DNA from: Helicobacter typhlonius
Lineage (GTDB): Bacteria; Campylobacterota; Campylobacteria; Campylobacterales; Helicobacteraceae
Reading direction: 5' to 3'
NCBI RefSeq assembly: GCF_001460635.1
Contig: NZ_LN907858.1
Coordinates: forward strand, 1,798,001-1,862,000
DNA length: 64,000 nucleotides
Each line of letters opens with the position of its first letter. Position 1 is the first letter of the stretch. The notes below the pieces were generated by a model that saw only the letters and a list, made by a program, of their open reading frames with translations, made no database searches and was not told the DNA's origin. Position numbers and translations under genes: made by a program. Positions 44,220-52,374 of the stretch are shown here, in pieces.

Positions 44220-45284
44220 TCACTCATTGACAATATCAAATTCCGCGATTGTTTTGCGAATCTCCGCTAAGTGCTTCATATCCACGCTTTCACCAAATTC
44301 TTGTAAAATGCTAAGTCTTAGATTTTCTAGCATATCTTTTTTGAGGGATTCTATATCTACACTCTGTGGATTAAAATTAACGCGCCCATTTTTTAAATCT
44401 TCGAAAGTCCAAATAGGCACAATCCCCTTAAGTGCCGAGAAGCGATTGATAGTTTCCTCATCTTTTGAAATAAGCACAACAGGGATTCCCATTGCTATGC
44501 AGGGTGAGGCGCAGTGCAGAGCGCCGGTAATGACTAACTTCGCTCTTTTCTTGTAATCATCGAGTAGATTCAAACTCCTTGTATATAAATCCTCGCTAAG
44601 TGAGTGATAATCCACATATCGTTGATTGACTTTTTGCGCATTTTCTTGTATGTCTTGGGGAATGTAGGGCAGGTATTCCTCTGCAAGATTCACTAAAAAA
44701 ATATCGTTTACATTCTTTGCTAAAACCTCATCTCGTCTTGGCAGGGTTATCGTAAGACATCGTGAAAGATAGGCATTTAGCCCTAAATCTTTGCAGAATC
44801 TAAGCGTCTCAAAGTCCCTACAACCAATATCTTTATTTTGGAAAAACCACGGATAATAGATAACAAAATATTCTAAAAATTGATATATGGGTGGAGTGAA
44901 ATGTGTGCCAACAAAAATAGGTAAAATCTCATTATTGGGAATAAAATGCGAGTTGCGCGCAAACCAACCTTGCATAACAGCAGGTATGAGGATATTACCC
45001 TCTCCCTCCTTTGCTGGTATATGAAAGCTTGTGAGAGAATCTCTATCAAAATATGTAAAATTCGCTTGTGGAAACAGCGTAGAAATCGCAGATTTGGTAG
45101 CAATGCTTTGGATAAAATCCCCCAAATTTGAGTGCTTCACCTCCACCTTATGCCTCGTATAAGTAAAAAGTAGAAAATGATTTTTGGCAATACTTGCATT
45201 ATCATTAGGAATAATCAAATCCCTGAATACAAGTATTTTTTCTCCATAACAATTTGTATCCCATTCTAGGAAATTTTGCGGCAT
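44220..45284 (-). CDS. Polysaccharide pyruvyl transferase family protein
   Basis: The 354-residue protein has the family's early NLGDFIQSIATKSAISTLFP (GDxIQ pattern). Later come IGCRDFETLRFCKDLGLNAYLSRCLTITLP and KLVITGALHCASPCIAMGIPVVLI, the CsaB/WcaK-type pattern. The family adds pyruvyl ketals to exopolysaccharide, cell-wall or LPS sugars, though many members have unproven activity. It stands alone between the LLM operon and the ABC importer, so the acceptor is unknown. Surface glycan modification is the likely role. Confidence 0.8.
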   Translation of the reverse strand: MPQNFLEWDTNCYGEKILVFRDLIIPNDNASIAKNHFLLFTYTRHKVEVKHSNLGDFIQSIATKSAISTLFPQANFTYFDRDSLTSFHIPAKEGEGNILIPAVMQGWFARNSHFIPNNEILPIFVGTHFTPPIYQFLEYFVIYYPWFFQNKDIGCRDFETLRFCKDLGLNAYLSRCLTITLPRRDEVLAKNVNDIFLVNLAEEYLPYIPQDIQENAQKVNQRYVDYHSLSEDLYTRSLNLLDDYKKRAKLVITGALHCASPCIAMGIPVVLISKDEETINRFSALKGIVPIWTFEDLKNGRVNFNPQSVDIESLKKDMLENLRLSILQEFGESVDMKHLAEIRKTIAEFDIVNE

Positions 45285-45640
45285 TAGACCTGCTCCTTAA
45301 AACATTTCACAACAACTTTGTGGCATAAAATAATGCAAAAATATATCGCATTAAACAATGCTTATAACCTTGCCACCTTAAAAACCTTGCGGATTCTATC
45401 ATAAGTTACAGAATCTCGGGCATTTTTGAGTTCCTACAAATATAAAATAGAGTTTCGCTCCTGCTTTATACAACGTCTAAAATAAAAAGGCAAAGCTAAA
45501 TATTTACTCATAGAGTTACGAAAAATTTAACCTTTTAATGGTAATCTAACACATCATAAATATTTCAACACCTTGACACTTTGCATTCAAACTAGATGGA
45601 CAATCAACATCAAGCAATATATAACAATAAAGGAGCATAA
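45285..45640. other. Intergenic region with no gene seen
   Basis: This 356-base stretch separates the divergent pyruvyltransferase-like gene and the ABC importer operon. It must hold both promoters, but no box is strong enough to name. No ORF with a ribosome site, no tRNA and no clear repeat was found apart from single GGATTCTA and AGAATCT octamer variants. Confidence 0.6.
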
Positions 45641-46408
45641 ATGAGAATTGTTACCTTGCTACTTCTTGCCTTTAGCCTTAGTTTTAGCTTAGAGCTAAGG
45701 GTAGGGAGTGAAAATGCCTACAAGCCATTTGCATATCTCAATGAAAAAGGTGAGCCAAGCGGCTTTGATAATGATGTGATGAGGGCTATTTCTACTTATG
45801 TGGAAGATTCTAAGCTCGAGTTTAGTCCGCTTAATTGGAACGCGCTTTTTAGTGCGCTCGATGCAAAAAAAATTGACATTATCGCAAATCAAATCACCAA
45901 AACAAAGGAGCGCGAGGAAAAATATATCTTTTCAAAAAATCCTTATTTTTATGATGTAAGCACACTTATTAGCCTAAAAAATACGCCTATTAGCGATATA
46001 AAGGAACTTAAAGGTGCAAAAATTGGCGTAACGATTGGCTCAAATCACGCTAAGAATCTTGAAGAATATCTTGCAAATCACAAAGATTTGGAGATTCAAA
46101 TCGTGTATTATAAGACAAGCTCCACACTCGTGGCGGATTTGAAAAATAAGCGAATCCACGCTATGGTAAATAATCCTATCGCCGCGCAGGATTATGCTAA
46201 AGCGCAAAAAATTACAATCACTCCTGCGAAATTTTATTTTGAAAAAGTGCCTGTGTATCTCATCTACCGCAAGGATAGTGCAAAACTTGCAAAAATTATC
46301 GATAAAGCAATGGAAAAAGCTGTGAAAAATGGTAAAATCGCCACGCTTCAAGCACAATATTTTGGTGAGGAATATTTCCAAATACTCAAGGCAGATTCTG
46401 AGTTATAG
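45641..46408 (+). CDS. Amino-acid (cystine-type) ABC transporter binding protein 1
   Basis: The 255-residue family-3 periplasmic binding protein has a Sec signal (MRIVTLLLLAFSLSFS). The mature start LELRVGSENAYKPFAYLN, then SGFDNDVMRAIS, ANQITKTKEREEKYIFS and KIGVTIGSNHAKNLEEYL are typical of cystine/cysteine binders (FliY/TcyA type). There is no lipobox. AAAGGAG precedes the ATG. A second binding protein of equal length follows after 70 bases and shares a 45-base identical stretch, so the two arose by duplication. The two probably serve one permease with different ligands. Confidence 0.88.
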   Translation: MRIVTLLLLAFSLSFSLELRVGSENAYKPFAYLNEKGEPSGFDNDVMRAISTYVEDSKLEFSPLNWNALFSALDAKKIDIIANQITKTKEREEKYIFSKNPYFYDVSTLISLKNTPISDIKELKGAKIGVTIGSNHAKNLEEYLANHKDLEIQIVYYKTSSTLVADLKNKRIHAMVNNPIAAQDYAKAQKITITPAKFYFEKVPVYLIYRKDSAKLAKIIDKAMEKAVKNGKIATLQAQYFGEEYFQILKADSEL

Positions 46409-46478
46409 AATCTCAAACAAACTTGGCTAGATTCTAACCAAATCTAGCTCAAAGCAAACTCACACATAAAGGAAGCGA

Positions 46479-47246
46479 ATGAAAAAGATACTTTTTGTTT
46501 TATTTTTACTTGGACTTGTGTCAGATTCTATCTTCGCATCAAGCCCTACAAAACCCATTGAAGTTGGCACAGGCAATGCCTATCGCCCATTTGCCTTTGT
46601 GAATGACAAGAATCAAATGGACGGCTTTGATATTGATGTGCTAAAAATCTTAAACAAACACGACAAGGGGCTTAATTTCAAATTTAACGGAGTGCAATGG
46701 AATGCAGTATTTCCCGGACTAGATAGCGGTAAATTCGACCTCCTTGCTTACCAAATCACCAAAACAAAGGAGCGCGAGGAAAAATATATCTTTTCAGATT
46801 ATCCCTATTTTAACGACATTAGCGGGGTGATTGTGCGCGAAAATCAAAACATCACGGACTTCAAGCAGCTTAATAATCAAAAAATCGGTGTGAGCGTAGG
46901 CTCAAACTACGCGCGGGATTTAGAAAATTACCTCAAGGCGCACAAGGATTTGCAAATAGAGATAAAATATTATAAGAATCCTCCTGCGCTCATTGCGGAT
47001 TTGGGAGCGAATAGAATCCAAGCAATCATAGGTGAGCCAATTAGCTCCATAAACATTGCCAAGGCACAAAATATCAACCTCAAGGCGACAGAGATTATTC
47101 TCGATAAAACGCCGGTATATTTTGTGTTTAATAAAAAAGATACCGCGCTTAAAGACAAGGTGTCAAAAGCCCTTAAAAAAGCGATAGATTCTAAAGATTT
47201 AAGCAAATTGAGCATTCAATATTTTGGGCAGGATTTAAGCAAATAA
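46479..47246 (+). CDS. Amino-acid (cystine-type) ABC transporter binding protein 2
   Basis: Also 255 residues, with a Sec signal (MKKILFVLFLLGLVSDSIFA) and the same fold: EVGTGNAYRPFAFVNDKNQM, DGFDIDVLKIL, AYQITKTKEREEKYIFSDYP. It differs from binding protein 1 in ligand-pocket neighbourhoods such as VQWNAVFPGLDSGKFDLLAY. It ends one base before the permease gene (shared base 47246), so it is cotranscribed and probably the main partner of that permease. Cystine or an S-modified cysteine is a reasonable ligand; not proven. Confidence 0.88.
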   Translation: MKKILFVLFLLGLVSDSIFASSPTKPIEVGTGNAYRPFAFVNDKNQMDGFDIDVLKILNKHDKGLNFKFNGVQWNAVFPGLDSGKFDLLAYQITKTKEREEKYIFSDYPYFNDISGVIVRENQNITDFKQLNNQKIGVSVGSNYARDLENYLKAHKDLQIEIKYYKNPPALIADLGANRIQAIIGEPISSINIAKAQNINLKATEIILDKTPVYFVFNKKDTALKDKVSKALKKAIDSKDLSKLSIQYFGQDLSK

Positions 47247-47941
47247 TGTTTGATGGAGCTTATTTTTTAAACACATTTTTTACCCTACTTCCTGCACTTC
47301 CGCTGACATTTTTCCTCGCACTTGGCTCATTTGTCTGCGGTGGTGTGATAGGCTTTATCTTTGCGCTCATTCGCGTATTTGAAGTCAAATACATCAATCG
47401 TCTCCTAATGCTTTACATTTCATTTTTTCGTGGCACACCGCTTTTGGTGCAGCTCTTTATGTTTTATTATGGCTTGCCTATTTTCTTGCAATACTATGAC
47501 ATTCACATTGATTTTCATAATTTTGATAGCCTCTATTACGCGCTCATCGTATTTTCGCTCTATGCAAGTGCATATTTATGCGAAATTTTCCGCGCGGCTT
47601 TGCTTTCAGTCGATAAGGGACAAATTGAAGCCGCCTATGCACTGGGAATGACTAATACACAAGCTTTAAGGCGCATTATTTTGCCCCAAGCCTTTATGAT
47701 TACACTACCAAATTTGCTTAATTTTTTCATTATACAAGTCAAAAATACCGCTCTCGCTTCGATTATCACAGTGCCCGAGCTTATGGGACTAGCGGATATA
47801 GAATCTGGCAGAAGCTCAAAATTTTTAGAAGTGTATCTTATGACTGCACTGATGTATTGGGTGCTATGCGTAGTGCTTGAAACGATATTTTTTAGAATCG
47901 AAAAGTATTTTGCTAAATTTAGAAAGAAATATGCCAAATGA
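47246..47941 (+). CDS. Amino-acid ABC transporter permease (HisM/TcyB type)
   Basis: The 231-residue permease has about five helices and the polar amino-acid ABC permease signatures FFRGTPLLVQLFMFYYGLP and the EAA loop EAAYALGMTNTQALRRIILPQA. The order binding protein-permease-ATPase matches the yckK-yckJ cystine importer in H. pylori. It probably forms a homodimer, because no second permease is present. It overlaps the ATPase gene by 4 bases. Confidence 0.92.
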   Translation: MFDGAYFLNTFFTLLPALPLTFFLALGSFVCGGVIGFIFALIRVFEVKYINRLLMLYISFFRGTPLLVQLFMFYYGLPIFLQYYDIHIDFHNFDSLYYALIVFSLYASAYLCEIFRAALLSVDKGQIEAAYALGMTNTQALRRIILPQAFMITLPNLLNFFIIQVKNTALASIITVPELMGLADIESGRSSKFLEVYLMTALMYWVLCVVLETIFFRIEKYFAKFRKKYAK

Positions 47942-48672
47942 TAGAACTTAGCCATATCAACAAGACCTTTCATCAACACGCGGTGCTAAAGGATATTAAT
48001 CTGCGCATAAATGACAACGAAATCGTGGCGATTATTGGACCAAGTGGCGCGGGTAAAAGCACACTTTTACGCAGTATCAATCTGCTTGAAAAGCCAGATA
48101 GCGGGCGTATTCTCGTTGATGATTTAAGTCTTGATTTTGCCAACTTTAGCAAACAAGAGATGTTTGCCCTGCGCCAAAAATCGGCTATGGTATTTCAAAA
48201 CTTCAATCTTTTTGTGAATAAAAACATTTTAGATAATGTCAGCGAGGCACTCATAGTCGTCAAAAAAATGCCAAAAAAGGAGGCGCAAAGCCTTGCCATA
48301 GCACAACTAGAATCTGTGGGACTAGCCCAAAAGATAAAAGCATATCCCTATGAGCTAAGTGGCGGACAGCAGCAACGCGTGGCGATTGCTCGGGCATTGG
48401 CGTTAAATCCTAATATTATGCTTTTTGATGAACCAACTTCCGCACTTGATGTGGAGCTCATCGCCGATGTACTTGAGGTGATAAAAAATATCAAGGGCAA
48501 AACAATGCTTATCGTTACCCACGAACTAAAATTTGCTCAAGCAATAGCAGATAGAATCATCTTTATGAGTGATGGGGAGATTATCGAACAAAAGAGTGCG
48601 AAAGCCTTTTTTGAATCCCCTACACACGAAAGAGTGCGCAATTTCCTCGCTAAAGTCTCGCAACTTGGGTGA
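47938..48672 (+). CDS. Amino-acid ABC transporter ATP-binding protein
   Basis: The 244 residues hold Walker A GPSGAGKSTLL, Q-loop VFQNFNLF, signature LSGGQQQR, Walker B IMLFDEPTSALD and switch histidine in VTHE. It belongs to the polar amino-acid uptake (GlnQ/TcyC) subfamily. The stop overlaps the first base of a GATTCTA/TAGAATC hairpin (48671-48692) that probably ends the operon. Confidence 0.93.
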   Translation: MIELSHINKTFHQHAVLKDINLRINDNEIVAIIGPSGAGKSTLLRSINLLEKPDSGRILVDDLSLDFANFSKQEMFALRQKSAMVFQNFNLFVNKNILDNVSEALIVVKKMPKKEAQSLAIAQLESVGLAQKIKAYPYELSGGQQQRVAIARALALNPNIMLFDEPTSALDVELIADVLEVIKNIKGKTMLIVTHELKFAQAIADRIIFMSDGEIIEQKSAKAFFESPTHERVRNFLAKVSQLG

Positions 48673-48973
48673 TTCTATAAACTTTTAGAATCTCGCTCTA
48701 AAATCCCGCCGCTTTTGCGCCTCTACCACAGATACACAAGGTTTATGCGGAGAGTATGTCTTTATCCACAACTTAAATCACACAAAGTGTGGCATTAAAA
48801 GCATTATAAAGGCGAGCGATATATCACAAACAATATACAAAACAAGAAATAATTTGTGTGTGTTGATAAAACCACTCTTGCAAATTTTTGTCCCCTCCCC
48901 TTATACAACAAAAATGCATAGAAGACTCAACACAAAATCTATAATCCCCACAAATATGCAATCAGTCTAGATT
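48671..48973. other. Intergenic region between converging operons
   Basis: It begins with an inverted GATTCTA/TAGAATC hairpin (48671-48692) at the end of the ABC operon. It also has a single perfect TTATCCACA (48762-48770) and an AT-rich stretch. No gene or small RNA with promoter and terminator was seen. Confidence 0.55.
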
Positions 48974-49957
48974 CTATAAACCCACAGGCTCTAACGATTT
49001 TTCAAAAAATATTTCTTTCCACCGATAGCCCTGCTCACAATCTGCGCAAATTTTGCGTATATATTCATTGTGCGAAGAAGCAGTATTGGCAAACAACTCT
49101 CGGCGGAGATTCACACACTTGTGGGAGAAAAATATCTCAAACATATCTTGCTTTTTACAATCACCTATAATAAATGGCTCGTGCCCTTTCTCATCGCTCC
49201 TTGTATTGCAGCAGGGCATCACAAGCCCATTATAATCCACATAAAAACTCATCGCACTTTGAAAGCAGCCTGATTGGGTAGATTGGGAGTTTTTCATTAA
49301 ATCTACCGAACCACCTCGTGATGAGCCCATTGCATTTGGATTCCTAGCACGATAGTATAGCTCTAACCCCTCCATTACAAAAGATATGCGGTATTCTTGT
49401 TTCTTATCCCACACAAGCTTAGATTCTAAGCCTAATTTTTGTTGCATCTTTTGCATAGCTTTAAGAATCTGCTCCCTATCAAAATGCTTTTGCGTAGGGT
49501 AGTAGGACATAAGTATCCAATTTATCCCTGCGTCCCTTAGCTCCTCTAAATATGATTTTGAAACATAATCACCATTTGTAAAAATATTCAACTTTGCCTT
49601 TGGTAATTTTTGTCGAGTTTGTCTTACACGTTTAAGTATAAGCTCTTTGTTTGCTAAAGGCTCGTTGAATCGATGAAAGCTAATGTCCTTACTATATTCA
49701 ATCTCTGCAAGATTATTAAGAATCTTCAAAAAAACCGCCTCATCTAGCTCTGTGCTCGTGCTCTTTCTATCTATATGAGCATTTGGGCAAAAATAACAAG
49801 TGCGATTGCAAAAACTCGCAATCTCAAGCTCCACGAGTCGCAAATAATGTTTGAGAATCTGTTTTTGTAGCTCCCTATCGGTAATAGATGTGCTTAAAAG
49901 CACGATAGCATCAATAAAGCTTTGCATTCTAGTATCCACAGCAATGAGATTTTGCAT
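48974..49957 (-). CDS. Radical SAM protein with SPASM-type C-terminus
   Basis: The 327-residue protein has the radical SAM motif CNRTCYFC (Cys 50, 54, 57). After the barrel come YVDYNGLVMPCCNTRSDEKG and ICADCEQGY, the cysteine pattern of a SPASM-like domain that holds an auxiliary iron-sulfur cluster. Relatives mature peptides (RiPPs), activate sulfatases or modify sugars. No precursor peptide gene is visible in the neighbouring 300 bases. It lies 6 bases after the cation efflux gene on the same strand, so cotranscription is likely. The substrate is unknown. Confidence 0.85.
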   Translation of the reverse strand: MQNLIAVDTRMQSFIDAIVLLSTSITDRELQKQILKHYLRLVELEIASFCNRTCYFCPNAHIDRKSTSTELDEAVFLKILNNLAEIEYSKDISFHRFNEPLANKELILKRVRQTRQKLPKAKLNIFTNGDYVSKSYLEELRDAGINWILMSYYPTQKHFDREQILKAMQKMQQKLGLESKLVWDKKQEYRISFVMEGLELYYRARNPNAMGSSRGGSVDLMKNSQSTQSGCFQSAMSFYVDYNGLVMPCCNTRSDEKGHEPFIIGDCKKQDMFEIFFSHKCVNLRRELFANTASSHNEYIRKICADCEQGYRWKEIFFEKSLEPVGL

Positions 49958-49963
49958 TAGATT

Positions 49964-51088
49964 CTAAAGCCACTTTGGATTTGCTGTCCAACTGACAGAA
50001 AGCCAAATCTTGTAGCTTGGTATCTCAAGGGCTTTTTCTATGCGCTCACGAATGCTATCAAACTCCTGCATACTCACAGGTTTAAAATGCTCGTGGGTGA
50101 GGATATTCACCTCTACCATATAGAATCTGCCTGATTTTGCCACGTGCGTATCGTAGTCGCTAAAGCCAAATTCCGCACTCAAAGATTCCATAATCTGCGT
50201 GATTTTCTCATCAATCTCGGGGGGCGCGACCATAACCAAATCTTTAAAATTCGCTATGGCAATGCGAACAGGCGAAACACACAAAAGCAAGGACAAAATA
50301 GCCAAAAGCGCAGGGTCGATGTAGCGCGCAAATGTGCTTGAATGCGTATCAAAGCCAAAATGAGGCAGCATATATATCGCCCCAAATGCCACCAATGCGC
50401 CCAAATACAACACACAATCAATTTTCCACTCGGTATTATCAACCTTAATCAAATCAGATTCTAGAATCCTCGTGTAAAGGAGCGTATAGACAAACAGCAC
50501 ACCACAAAACGCAAAGGCACACAAGCTATAAAGCACTGCGCCGCCCAGCTCCACCTCATAGCCACCATTGACAATACTTTGAATCGCATTGATAAAGGCA
50601 TAAACACACACAAAGACGAGCACGAGGGACTTAAAGAGATTAACCATTGGTTCAAAGCGCACATAGCCATACTGAAAAATATCATCGTCCTCTTTGTAGA
50701 TATAGCGCGAGGTAACCACGCTTAACGCACCTAATCCCACACTAATAAGAGCCACAAAACCATCAAAAATAACCGCCATAGACTTGACATAAATCCCAAA
50801 GCCGATACCAAAAATAGCAAGTATAAGCGCACTAAACATCGAAACTTTTAACACAAATTGTTCTTTTTGCGCGGCTTTAAGCACATCTTGTAGTGAAACT
50901 TTGAGGTTTGCAAAATGCGATTTGGCACTTTCCTTGCTCCTTTGCCTCGTATGCAAGCTATGCGCACTTTCTTTGCGTGAGCTAAAACGTGTTTTATTGC
51001 CACGCACACTCGTGCCATAGCCAAGATATGTCTTATCGTTTCGAGGTGTGAGGGAGGATTCATAGGGATATTGCGGAGTTTGTGCCAT
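49964..51088 (-). CDS. Cation diffusion facilitator family transporter
   Basis: The 374-residue protein from the ATG at 51088 (AAAGG upstream) has a long charged cytoplasmic N-terminus (about 90 residues) and about six helices. FDGFVALISVGLGALS corresponds to the helix II metal site, DNTEWKIDCVLYLGALVAFG to helix V, followed by a C-terminal cytoplasmic ferredoxin-like domain. CDF proteins expel Zn, Fe, Co or Mn in exchange for protons. The first metal site has Asp but no HxxxD histidine pattern, more like the Fe/Mn branch, so the ion is uncertain. Confidence 0.85.
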   Translation of the reverse strand: MAQTPQYPYESSLTPRNDKTYLGYGTSVRGNKTRFSSRKESAHSLHTRQRSKESAKSHFANLKVSLQDVLKAAQKEQFVLKVSMFSALILAIFGIGFGIYVKSMAVIFDGFVALISVGLGALSVVTSRYIYKEDDDIFQYGYVRFEPMVNLFKSLVLVFVCVYAFINAIQSIVNGGYEVELGGAVLYSLCAFAFCGVLFVYTLLYTRILESDLIKVDNTEWKIDCVLYLGALVAFGAIYMLPHFGFDTHSSTFARYIDPALLAILSLLLCVSPVRIAIANFKDLVMVAPPEIDEKITQIMESLSAEFGFSDYDTHVAKSGRFYMVEVNILTHEHFKPVSMQEFDSIRERIEKALEIPSYKIWLSVSWTANPKWL

Positions 51089-51201
51089 TTTATGCCTTTG
51101 CACTTTTGCGTTTTGTTTGATTTTGGCTAAGGGGCGAGTTTATTTAGAATCTACCCCCTTTTTTTAGCAGTCTTGCAGAAGAGGACAGATTCTAATGCCC
51201 A

Positions 51202-52227
<1,026 letters not shown>

Positions 52228-52274
52228 TTACTTTCCTTTCGAGGCGTCCGCACTCTTGTTAAAATAAAACTTGG

Positions 52275-52324
52275 ATTATAGTTAAAACAAACTTAGTTAT
52301 AATTAATTCTAGAATTAATTATAA
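52275..52324. promoter_or_regulatory. Divergent ilvC/ppc promoters with a perfect 28-bp palindrome
   Basis: A perfect 28-base palindrome with two 14-base arms and no spacer lies at 52297-52324, centred on CTAG. It contains TATAAT on both strands (52298-52303 plus, 52318-52323 minus). The plus box can serve ppc (start 52375). A further minus-strand TATAAT at 52275-52280 can serve ilvC (start 52227), with the palindrome over its -35 zone. A dimeric regulator could control both genes. Confidence 0.65.
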
Positions 52325-52374
52325 GAATCTACGCAAAAACACTCAATCATCTTTAAAAGATACAAAGGACACCT

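Noticed and set aside
48762-48770. Perfect TTATCCACA (DnaA-box-like) in an AT-rich gap
   Set aside because: Only one copy, no cluster of boxes and no dnaA or other origin-linked genes, so it does not support a replication origin.
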